Shown: positions 22,717 through 32,987 of the stretch, piece by piece
How positions within the stretch are numbered: position 1 is the stretch's first letter
How the letters are laid out: every line of letters begins with the position of its first letter
Origin: Leucaena leucocephala
Lineage: Eukaryota; Streptophyta; Magnoliopsida; Fabales; Fabaceae
Direction: 5' to 3'
Assembly (NCBI GenBank): GCA_037074615.1
Contig: CM073534.1
Span: 5,142,861 to 5,206,860, forward strand
DNA length: 64,000 bases
Translations under genes and position numbers: made by a program
The notes under the pieces: generated by a model
Told to the model about the DNA's origin: nothing
The model's input: only the letters and a program-made list of their open reading frames with translations
The model's database searches: none

Positions 22717-24188
22717 TGATTGGAGCAGATTGTCGTCGTCTGACTCATTAAAATAGAAGTAATTACACCCTATTAATGCAATATAAGGCACAACCCTATC
22801 GTTCTTCTCAAGGAGCCATTTTTATTAGAACCATAACAGATTGGTGATAAAATTATTGAAAACTTGAGTGAAAGTAAAAATGGGTTTTAGGTTTGATTGA
22901 TTTTTATGCAATAAAATAAGGGGCAGTAATATTTTTGTATTTTTTATTAAGATGGAAAATAAGTGGATTGTTAGAGAAATATGTTGAGAAAGACTTTTGA
23001 TAATGGAAACCTATCTATCCTTGCTCTGAATATGATATGAGAATTTTAAAATCACTAAGTCTTAAATAAAATCTCAATCGATCGATTGAGTCCATAACTT
23101 TAATATTCCTTAAACTCCTATGATTAAAGCTAGTTCAAAAACTACTAATGTGCTGTTTAAAAACCACTTAGCGTGTAATTAAATTAAATGATGAAGATGC
23201 CCTCGAATGATCATCGATTGATGACCATAGATTTCAAGCAATCAAATTAGTTAGCAACGATCATTGATAGAAACCCAATTATCCAAGAATCAAAACTAAC
23301 ATATTCATATTAAACCAATATCCAAATCATCCAAATTCAATTACAAAACCTAATCTCAGAATAATTGATCGATATCTAATCCTTACTCATAAAATCAAAA
23401 CCCTAGATCTAGGAATTCCAAAATATAAGAAAGGTGATATTAAAATAAAAAAACTCCCTAATACAGTGTAGTCCATGAGCTCAAGATATACGACCTATCA
23501 CTAAGAGACTAAAGATTTAGCCTCTCATGACTCTGCTGTGCTGCAATCGCTACTCATATGTGATACCATGAAGAAAGCATAAAAATGGTGATGGAATGAT
23601 GAATTATGGAAGATATGAGGATAGGTTATGGAGAGAGTGTGGAGATAATGTTTGAGTACTGTTTCTTTGCCGTATCAGGTAAAAAACTAGCCTCATTGAC
23701 TCCTACTGCTTCCCTATCCTTTTAAAGCCAGGATAACCTAATAAAAAATGCGCAGCTTCACTAACTTTCTTCTTTGGTCGCACTAGATCCTATTTTTAGT
23801 CAACACCTGTAAACGTAAGAAAACTTTCCAAAAGAAGTGAAGTCGCGACCTATAGACACTTTGGTCATGACTGAAGTGCACAGAGGTTGCCATCCTTGTT
23901 TAGTTCTCTTTGTCTTGTAATCTCTTTTTTGTTCATGTTAATCCTTGGTTCTCCTCTAAAATACCTGCAATTCAACATCAAAGCTCACTATAAAAGTCCA
24001 ACCAATTACTAAAGAACAACATATATGCAGTTTGAAGGAGTTAATTTACCATTTTACCCTTAATTAGCATATTGCCAAGCACAACCATGTATTACCACAA
24101 ACACAATAATAGGTATAAAATGAATAGAAAAGTTATCACAAAAACCCTCAAAATGTTACATAGACCACACACAATTTGTATCCTATTA
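22717..24188 (-). repeat. 5' LTR of Athila-2
   Basis: The LTR is 1.47 kb, starts TGATTGGAGCAGATTG and ends TTGTATCCTATTA, a mutated form of the TGTGTCTTATCA end. It carries the intact 18-bp palindrome at 23073-23090 and GTCGCGACC at about 23842. It is more diverged from the Athila-1 LTRs than those are from each other. Confidence 0.8.
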
Positions 24189-24614
24189 GGTTCCTAAAGG
24201 ACAATTAAGGTCCAAAACTAATGCTCAATGACCCAAAGTTAAATGGGTACCAAAATATCCTTCCAGTGTTTCTAATATGCAAGATAACATTAAGAAGAAT
24301 GGACATGATACAAAGAGAAAAGGGTATCTAAGAGTTTCTCGTGCATATGTGAAAGACACTTCACTAAGCAAAACTCATGAAGAATCCATTGTTGTAACCT
24401 CAAAGTCTATTTATAAGAAGTAATGGAGAAAGGATCAAGGAGTGTGTTCTGCCTAAAAAACATACTATCATAGTGTACCATTCAATTACCTTGTGGAGAA
24501 CAAAACAAGAAGGATCTCTCAAGTATCAAAGTTCATAACAATTAAGAGACCATTACTAGTATCTACCATAAGATATTCAAATATGCAATGGGTATGTAAA
24601 GGCAATCCTCTATG
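24189..24614 (+). pseudogene. Unassigned copia-associated fragment
   Basis: One plus-strand frame stays open for about 64 codons from 24229 (PKVKWVPKYPSSVSNMQDN) through GYLRVSRAYVKDTSLSKTHE to a stop near 24420. The KWVPK phrase resembles the KKIWVP stretch after the copia zinc knuckle at 26588-26887, so it may be gag linker sequence of the same or a related element. I cannot assign it firmly. Confidence 0.35.
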
Positions 24615-25506
24615 TGTTGGAAAATGTGCTCTAGGGGCCAATCATTGTCTTATAAACATTATTGATTTATGAGTTTATCAATTGTTATCATATTATTCGC
24701 ATGTTTACTGTGATGACCATCCTTGGATAATTCATGATCTTATCCTAAATGTCCCTGGTCGATCATCTGTGCAGGAGTAGAGATGAAATAAGACAGTATG
24801 ACTTTGAAGATGTATAGAGATATAAATCAAAGTCATAGGCACATGTAAGAGTACAAGGTCTTTGACCGACCCGCTATGAGAGAGTTGTATGGGTTACGTC
24901 ATAAGCTTCTTTCATATACAAATCATGTCACTATGCCCTTTGACCTGAGATCATCATGGATTCCTACATGACAAACGCTCAGCTTTAATCTAGTCAAAAG
25001 TCACTTTTGACCGAGTGATCATAAAGACTATGTTCGAGCTTCATGCGGAGGAATGTGAGTGGTCAAGATGAAATTTGTCCCTCACATTCATAGAGAGATA
25101 TTACTGGGCCCCTCGATGAGTGAGTCTGAGAAATGTATGGCCATACTGTAATGGAAAGGTAGTTCCATTTCTATAGTCAGACTACTCAGGGATCGAGAAA
25201 GTAACGGTCAGGAATAGGAGGATGACATTATCCATGCCTCATCCATGACTAAAATATCGCGTGACAGAAGGGACATGATATGGTTGTATAAAAGATTACA
25301 TCGTTTATCGATCCTCATATGATTTGGGTAGTCGTTATGTCTTGCTAGAAACCGCTTGCAACTTGTGGGCCAGTATAGCAAATGGCCCACTGCCAACTTC
25401 ATATGGGCCTACAGGGTCACACATAAAATAGCCCAACACGAGCTATGATGTCCAGATTCATTGAATCTAAGACGTGTCTAGATTCAATGAATGATCCAGG
25501 GTTGAT

Positions 25507-25585
25507 ATATATATATTTATTTATATTTATATTCATATATATATATATATATAAATTTGTATATATATATATATATTATATATAA
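25507..25585. repeat. TA-rich microsatellite
   Basis: Nearly pure (TA)n with TTTATT interruptions lies inside the solo copia LTR. Confidence 0.85.
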
Positions 25586-25596
25586 GGGATATATAG

Positions 25597-25758
25597 GATT
25601 TAATTTATAAGGATAAATTAAATCTCTATCACATTTGAATTTGAAATTCAAATTGATAGGATATCTCATATAAGAGATATTTACAAGATTTAATTTATAA
25701 GGATAAATTAAATCTCTATCACGTTTGAATTTAAAATTCAAATTGATAGGATATCTCA
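25597..25758. repeat. 90-bp tandem repeat, 1.8 copies
   Basis: The block starting GATTTAATTTATAAGG recurs at 25687 with only a few changes, through GATAGGATATCTC. It contains inverted words (TTTGAATTTGAAATTCAAA) that could pair. It probably arose by local duplication within the LTR. Confidence 0.8.
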
Positions 25759-26587
25759 AATTTGATTTATGAGACTAAATCAAATATAGTCCAATCTTAT
25801 CTTTATTTAAATTAAATAAATAGGTGAATTAAATCTGTGGGACAGATTTAATATAAACATTACTTATTTAATTAGTTTCTTATCAAATTATACAATATAT
25901 GATATTGTATTAATTCCAGAATTAATATAGATTAATTCCAAGATCCAATTCGGTTATGGAAAACGCAGAGCATCCTATATATCTGATTTTAGGAGCTACA
26001 TTTTTTGGCACATAACACACAACACAAAAGGCCGAACGGAATCTGCAAAAGGTTTGCAGATAAGAAACTGCTGAAGTAGAGACGGAGAGGACGAATTCTT
26101 GAGAGAGTCTTGGAGGGACAGGAGACGCTAGCATGTCGTTCGTGGTTGGAACGCTGTTCGTGTGGATACCAGTAGAGGAAGCCGACCTGAGGCGTCAACT
26201 TCTTGCGATTTGAAAGAGAGTACAAGTCGTGGAGAGAAGCTGTGGACATCTTCTTGTGATCGAAAAGAGATCACCAGTTGCAGAAAGAAGCTGTGGAAGT
26301 CGTTAAGGAACACCAAGGGTAATGCTTCTTTCCACTTGACTTAAACACATACGGTAGATCCTGGCAAGGAATGGGAAAAAATTTTTAAATTAATTTCCGC
26401 TGCGTGTCTTCCAATTCTTTACACTATGCACCTAAGGTAATGGTACAATAGCAAACCTCTCGCATTAGCATGTTTGACAATTATTTGAGGTTTATATGTG
26501 TAATATTAGGAATGAACATTGCAATTGCTTCAATTTTTTTACTCCTGTGGAAACTTGAAGAATTGTAATATTAAATAACTCAATTCT

Positions 26588-26887
26588 TTGGGCATATATA
26601 AACTAGATAAAAGCAAAGGGAAGAAGAAGAGTAGAGGAAAATCATATTTAAATTATTTTAGAAGTTCTATTCAATCGTCTAATCCTTTTGCTAGATGTTT
26701 CTACTATAACCGTAAGGGTCACAATGCTTCTTCTTGTTATCACAAGAAGAAAGGAACCTTTGGGACATTAAGATGGGTACTTAAGGGTACTTATGAATCT
26801 AAGGTTTGTCAGACTAACCAATCAGGACCCAAGAAGATATGGGTACCTGATAACTGTCATTCTAATTATCAAACAAAACTAAACTAA
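26588..26887 (+). pseudogene. Copia gag nucleocapsid fragment
   Basis: An open frame of 99 codons is rich in Lys/Ser at the start (DKSKGKKKSRGKSY) and has CFYYNRKGHNASSCYHKK. This is the C-x2-C-x4-H-x4-C knuckle of copia gag with the second Cys changed to Tyr. It is followed by NQSGPKKIWVPDN, the linker to protease. Upstream gag is not recognisable between 26424 and 26587. The protein would bind element RNA if intact. Confidence 0.7.
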
Positions 26888-26899
26888 CCAATAGTAAGT

Positions 26900-28330
26900 G
26901 GAGGCTAACCTAGGTCAATTCACTTGGAGCCTAGGTGGATGTTAAGATACCTAATTAATCTAATGAGACATAAATTAACAAGTGAAAGAGATGATGTTTG
27001 ATGAGATTTTATCTAACTTATGAATGTAAATCATATGCTATTGTTTATGCTTTTAAGTATTTATGATGATGAGATGACTGAATGACAAGTATGTCCCCTT
27101 GGAGATTACCTTACCTTCATTATCTACAGAATATGAGAAGTTAATCAGCTAGATTAGAATATGTTAGCTAACCAGTCAGTAGCTAAATCTCAATCAAAGC
27201 TACAACTTGCATACATTAAAAGAGATTATGAATAATTCAACTCAGAGAAAGAAGAAGATGAATTGACATATATAACTATACTCTATTTTATGATTACTCT
27301 AATTAATCACAGCCATGTCTAACAGGGTCCAAGGATGAAAATCAATCAAAACATCAATAATGTAGAAATAAGAAATCCAACTCGATTCCCTACTTCTTTG
27401 TTATCTAATAACTCTAATTGAATCAATAAACTAGAAAACACTATATCAACTTGATACAATCAAATCTAGATTAAAGACATAATGAACTCCCTATTCAGCT
27501 CAAGGATTCAGGTTCAGTATTATCTCCAAGAGAGCACAATAGCTTAGCCTTGCATTATCATCTACATTTCAGCAGTAACAGAAAACATAGCAGCAATCAT
27601 GATGAATGTTGAAGAAGAAGATGAAATTGATAGCTGCATTTTCCTCTAGTTCTGTTGTTTAGAATAGAGGAAAGTTACATAATAGAAATAGATATGAAGA
27701 AGAAGAGTGAGGAATAGCGTCTGGATGGGAGATGGAATGGAATAAATAGTGGTGTGTAAAGTGAAGTGAGATATTAACGTGAAGTATGGAATCAAGTCTC
27801 AGTCTTAGCTCTATTTAGTGGTATATATACTATGTGAAAGATATAAGAAAGTGTGATTCACGTTTTAGGGCATGAATGATGCTATTAGATATGAAATTAT
27901 GTGCTGTTATTATGAGTGATGGTGTGCATGCATCTCCTATTGTCCAGCTATCGTGATTTCTGTTAGCTCCTAATTTGCAATCTGTTAGCCCACTTGTTCA
28001 GTCTAACACATGTGTGATCCACACTTGTTTCAGTTTCAGTTTCTTAATTCTAGCACATGCTTAAATATCTAGCTGTCAATTTATCAAATATGCTTATTGG
28101 TCACTGTAAAATAGAAATTTAATAGATTAATTATCTAATTAATCACTAAAATCAAGTCAATTAATTTTCACTTGTTTCATTTTAATTTTATTAATTAATT
28201 GCTCATCATATTGGTAAATAGGGATAAAATCAATAATAAAACTCACTATAAATACACTAAAAATATGAGTTTATTACTACCTAAAGCTAGATAATCTTTT
28301 TATGGGTATGTCTCAAGGTATCCAAAATAA
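26900..28330. other. Unclassified 1.4 kb segment splitting the copia polyprotein
   Basis: AT-rich sequence without an open frame above 60 codons separates copia gag (to 26887) from the protease/pre-integrase start near 28345. The edges carry weakly inverted words (AAGATACCTAATT and AAGGTATCC), and CAAGTGAAA-like words occur in both orientations near its two ends. I find no convincing TG/CA ends, target duplication or transposase. It may be an inserted non-autonomous element. Confidence 0.4.
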
Positions 28331-28344
28331 CTAAATGATATATT

Positions 28345-29143
28345 GATAGTGGATGCTTGGAAATATGACTAGAGATGTTGATAAGTTTTTCAAGCTTACA
28401 CCTAAAGAAGGAGGAAAAGTTAGTTTTGGGGGAAATTAGTCTGAAACAATTATTGGAATTGGTGAAATTGGAAGCAAAGATGACATAAGGATTGAAGATG
28501 TTTACTACATTGATGGATTATGCCATAACCTGCTGAGTATCAATCAAAGTGCAGACAAATACAATTGGGTGATCTTCGATTCGAAAGAATGCAGATCATC
28601 AACAAGAAAGAATTGCCACTCAACAAAGATTAATTGAAGGAAAAAATTAGAGTACCAAGGAATGGTAACTGCTACACTATTTCCATTCATTCAAATTAAT
28701 CTGAAAATTGTTTTATGGGAAAACTTATGAAAGTTGGCTTTGGCACAAAAGATTAGCTCATATCTATGAGTCAACTTTCAAAATTGATAAGATTTAGTAG
28801 TTGACTTACCTAAAATAAAGTTTGAAAATGATGTTGTTTGTGATGCTTACCAAAAGGGGAAACAAACAAAGTCTTCTTTTAAATCACAGAAGATAGTTTC
28901 AACTGAAAGACCATTTCAAATGCTTCATATGGATTTGATTGGTCTATCAAGAGTAAAAACTTTTGGAGGAAACTTGTATACTCTTGTGATAGTGGATGAC
29001 TATTATAGATTTACTTGGACTTTGTTACTTTCTTCTAAAGATGAAACATTTGAATCATTCATTATATTTTTCAGAAAAAAGTCCAAAATGAGAAAGTTAT
29101 CTCTATTGTATCTATTAGGACTGATGATGGATATCACATATAT
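28345..29143 (+). pseudogene. Copia protease end, pre-integrase and integrase core
   Basis: The piece starts YIDSGC (protease active-site region), changes frame to MLGNMTRDVDKFFKLTPKEG, then IEDVYYIDGLCHNLLSI. A pre-integrase zinc-binding remnant follows, in which the expected second Cys is Tyr (VCDAYQKGKQ). The integrase core then starts QMLHMDLIGLSRVKTFGGNL with VIVDDYYRFTW. This is the canonical gag-protease-integrase order of Ty1/copia. At least four stops or shifts are present. It ends abruptly at 29143 where a family D LTR begins, so the rest of integrase, reverse transcriptase and RNase H are missing here. Confidence 0.8.
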
Positions 29144-31113
29144 GTAAATGGATATAATTATATTCCCTATATGTAGATGGCTAATAGAGGAAAGAGGTAA
29201 GGAAAGGATTGTGACAATGATCAAAAGAAATTATAACGATTAGATGAGTTTTAAGTTGAAGAAATAAATAAAAAGTATAAAGTTATAAAGCTTAGGGACT
29301 TGAACTTCATTTTTATGAAGGTTTAATATAAAGAATTCAAGGGACCTGAATGGAGTTTTATGAATTTAGAAGTTAAATTATAATTTCAAAATGTCTATAA
29401 AGGGACTAAAATGACATTACAAAAAGTGTAGTACGTGACTAAAATAAAATTTGACAAATTCAAAGACTAAAATGTAATTTGTCAAATTCAAAAGGTAAAA
29501 ACATAATTATGAGAAAGTTGAGCTGAAAAGGCCTAAAATTACCCAAAAATGATGCAATCCCAAATTTTATTAGTAAATAGAGAATGTTAATTAGGACAGA
29601 CATATTCTTTAGAATTTCAATTTGAGGTCCCAAAAAAATTATATTAATTTGTAAAGTCAAGAAATTGTTTCAAGACCTTATGGACCTCAGAATCAAATGA
29701 AATTTGGTAGGAGATTTTTATAATTATTATAAGAATTTATGAAGTTGACATAACTCAAAAAGGAGCCTTGTAGAATTTATTATAGAATTTAAGGTGAAAT
29801 TGGATTCCTTGGACAAAATTGTGTAGGATTGGTCTTACGAAATAATTATTATGAAGCTAAACCTCTAACTATAATAATTAAGTTAAGAGTTAGAGGTTTT
29901 AAGGATCTTTATGTACAATATTTATGTAATGACTCTAATGTGTTGTATACACAATATAATTGTGTTTAGGGTCATAATATGTTAAAGAAAATGAGTTCAA
30001 AAGGATGAGAAATCAACCAATATTTGGTTGGAGACAAAGGGAGCAAAGAGAAAAGTATAAAGTTTTAAGGTAGTGAACTTATCTCTTTATGTACTTGATG
30101 TGGTATAGTTATGTGTTGACATGTATATGTTGATTGAATGATATTGTGACATGGTAATTGCTATTGAATATGTTATGTATAACATGTTTCCCATGGCCAT
30201 GCACTTTTATTCAAAGCATAAAGCATGGTAGCATGTCACTAACCAATGAAAGTTTAATGAAATTATATATCATACGTTAGCATCCATCTTGCATATTTAA
30301 GTGATAATATTTGCTAATGAGATTCTCCAGCATCTCACCCTTCTACAACCAACCAATATAGGTCAATTATGATAAGGACATGTGCATGGAGAAGAGCTAA
30401 AGAATAGAAGAAGGAAAGTGCAATTATTCATTTTGGCATGAATTGTATAATTTGCCAACTACATTTATGTTATGTAATATGCAATTAGATGTAAAGAAAA
30501 TGTATGAAATAATGATGGCATAACCCTACAATGTCTATATTTTCAAGACAAACCAAGTTAAAGGTTTATGAACATTGGATTAATTTATAAGAATTAAAAG
30601 AAGTAATTGAAATGGTAAAAATGTCAGTCCTAAACAGTCACACTTTGACGCTAGTTTGACCTAGCAAATGAAGGAATTAATTTATTAAATTTTATGAGCT
30701 TGTAGTATACATCCAAAGATTTAAATACAGAGGTAATGAGCCTAATTTAGATGTGTATATCAAGAGAAATTAATTTTTAAAGTTATGATACATAATTTGG
30801 ATTTTCTATAATTTATCATATGAATAGTAAACTTTGCCTACTTAACTAGATCAAATGAGCCAGTAAATGTTCAATTTAATATTTTTCCTTAAAAACAAAT
30901 AAAGACCTTTCATGGAGCTTTAAACCATCTCTATACAAATTTTCTAGAATTAGTTATGAATTTTTAAAGTTAGACTGACAATTTAAAATTTACCAAATGA
31001 ACAGTACCCAACAATTAAATTTAAAATATTTAAATTTTGGTCTAAAGTAATGCTTCCGCTAATTATAAATGCTTCATAATACGTACTAGAGGGGTTAAAA
31101 GTAGTATGTTTTA
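29144..31113 (+). mobile_element. LTR, family D copy 1 (5' LTR)
   Basis: This 1.97 kb sequence begins TGTAAATGG with CCCTATATGTAGATGG and ends AGTATGTTTTA, three bases before an initiator-Met primer site. It shares blocks with the B and C LTRs, including periodic GGGACTTAAATG-type words (29290-29540) and the inverted repeat GAGATTCTCCAGCATCTC at 30319-30336. It interrupts the copia integrase. No left target duplication could be matched because the element's right end is unclear. Confidence 0.65.
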
Positions 31114-31116
31114 TTT

Positions 31117-31127
31117 TGGTATCAGAG
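31117..31127 (+). promoter_or_regulatory. Initiator-Met tRNA primer binding site (family D)
   Basis: TGGTATCAGAG lies three bases after the LTR end. It is the standard complement of plant initiator tRNA-Met and sets the element strand as plus. Confidence 0.8.
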
Positions 31128-31670
31128 TAAAAGGTTCTACATAGGTACAAAATAAAATTTTGGCATAGGATAGAGGTTTTGATACAAGATAAGATTGCTT
31201 TGATTAGGAAACAAAATATGTAACGGATTAGCAAATACCCAATTAAGATTGAGATTAGTGATAGGTTACCTGTTCATAGTCCAACTAAGATTATGGATAA
31301 GAGATAAAAGTAATTTTTCAGTTGATTGAGATACAGTTTAAACCTCAGTTAATTAAATTTAAAAGGAGAGTTGGGATTAATAGATAGCTTTCTGCCTCAC
31401 AGTGATCCTTGACGATAGAAAAAATTTAGAAGTATAAATGGCATAGAGATATGAGCCAGACTCTTTATGAGTTAGTTGAAAGGAAGCAACTGACTTAGTT
31501 TGGATTATAGTGAGGTCAAGGACACAAAAGTCCTTCAAGCTAGGTAAATAGAAGTCTTACATGCGACCAAAAATAAATGTAAACATGTTTAGTTAAAGTT
31601 AAGTGAAAGGTAGCCATAAATTAAGAGACTCCCCTATCTAATAAAGCGTAATGCCTAAGATTCAGATAAG
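31128..31670 (+). other. Short internal domain between two family D LTR starts
   Basis: The 543 bp hold no open frame above 60 codons. They follow a primer site and end where a second LTR starts (TGTAACATTCC). No clear polypurine tract precedes that LTR. This is either a very short non-autonomous element or the join of a truncated element to an unrelated LTR of the same superfamily. Confidence 0.5.
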
Positions 31671-32987
31671 TGTAACATTCCAAAATTTCCCTATATGTAT
31701 AAGACTGATAGAGGAAATAGGTTATGAAGGAATTGAGATAATAATCACAATATAAGTTTAAGTCAAAGGAAGAGAGAAGTTACAAAGTTATAAAGCCAAA
31801 TAGACTAAATTGCAATTAATGAAAGTTTATAAACTAAATTGTAAATAGTGAAAGTCCAGGGACTAACTTACATATAGTGAAATGTCCAAGAGCTTAAATG
31901 GAGTTATGTGATTTTAGGTACCAAACTGGTATTTCAAATTTGGTAAAAAGGGACTAAAATAGAATTTGGCAATTTTAGGGACTAAAGTGCAATTTTGCCA
32001 AATTCAAGGGTAGTGTAATTATGAAAAGTTGAGCAGAAAAGGGTCAAAAGTGCCCAAAAATATTTCAGTGCCAAATTTTACCAGTAAATAGAGGATAGAA
32101 TTCGGTCTAGGCATATCTCTCATAATTCTAATTTAATGTCCCCGATAAATTGATATTAATTTATGAAGTCTAAAAATTAGTACAGTATTTTTCGGATCTA
32201 GAAATAGATAAAATTTTGTAGTAAATTCTTATATTTAATATAAGAATTTATGAAATTGATAGAAGTAAAAAAAGAGTTCTGTAGAACTAATTATGAAATT
32301 TAAGATGGAGATAGACACCGATAAAGGATTTAAAGAAAACATCTAAAATTTTTATCAGGACTTCTGGGTGTCATAAAATTTGAGACTTTTTAGGAAATTC
32401 ATTTTATATTATAATTAATTTCTAAAAATTTTAGAACTATTAAAAGAGGTGTCTAGAATTTATCTCAAAATTAGGGTAATATAAGAATATCGATATAAGG
32501 TAAGTGATTGGGATTTGTGCCAATTAGAAATTTGAGCCAAGGAATGCCTAGGATGGTGTCACTTTAAGGGGCCCAAAGTGATAAGGGTTTGTCTTAGAGC
32601 ACAAGTTGATCAAGGAAACTTCAATATGCATGTGATGACTATGAGGTGTCCCATGTGGGACCCACACCCTTCCACATAGAGCCAAGGCAAGGAGGAAATG
32701 GTTATGCAATGTGATAAAATATAATATAATAATATAAAAATTAAGGTAATTATGATTAAGATTAATTAATCCAAAAATAAACCAATCAAATTCAAGATTA
32801 AGGGGTTGTAATTATTAGGAAATTGAGGAGCAAGATGGTCCCTTGAACCTTAAAATTTCAATATAAATACCCCCTCTTTTGCACAAAACTATGGAGCATG
32901 AGAAGCAAGGGGGAACTCTTGAAATTTTAAAAATCAACCTTTCCAAGGAAATTCAAGGAGGATTTTCAAGGGACTTTGATCCAAGGT
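31671..32987 (+). mobile_element. LTR, family D copy 2, left part (continues at 41298)
   Basis: It starts TGTAACATTCCAAAATTTCCC with CTATATGTATAAG like copy 1. It includes periodic GGGACTAAAATAGAATTTGG words at 31850-32040 and a TATAAAT-like promoter near 32869-32875 before a purine-rich stretch. At 32987 it is broken by element B (duplication AAGGT) and resumes at 41298. Confidence 0.65.

Larger units (their letters stand above)
19401..24188 (-). mobile_element. Athila-type element Athila-2, 5' part
   Basis: This is the upstream half of the element begun at 1-3035: 5' LTR 24188-22717, tRNA-Asp primer site, leader cluster, gag, protease and linker, then cut at 19405/19401 by Athila-1. Its right edge meets copia-derived sequence at 24189. 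Removing Athila-1 and assuming a 3' LTR of about 1.5 kb outside the window gives roughly 9-9.5 kb, smaller than Athila-1 because reverse transcriptase is deleted. Confidence 0.8.
24615..26423 (+). mobile_element. Solo LTR, Ty1/copia type
   Basis: This 1,809 bp sequence starts TGTTGGAAAATGTGC and ends TTCCAATTCTTTACA, flanked by CTATG at 24610-24614 and 26424-26428. A second copy of its 3' end is at 41511-41873. It contains a long TA-rich microsatellite and a 90-bp tandem repeat. The overlapping open frames at 25922-26344 are chance frames in its R/U5 part. A weak TGGTA-like word 15 bp downstream leaves open that it is a 5' LTR, but the target duplication favours a solo LTR. Confidence 0.75.

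Noticed and set aside
25922..26344. Overlapping frames at 25922-26344 as a host gene
   Set aside because: They overlap on both strands and lie in the R/U5 part of a copia LTR whose tail is repeated at 41511-41873.
26940..28324. Segment 26940-28324 as an LTR from TGTTAAGATACC to GGTATCCA
   Set aside because: Termini pair poorly, and the five flanking bases (GTGGA and AAATA) do not match.
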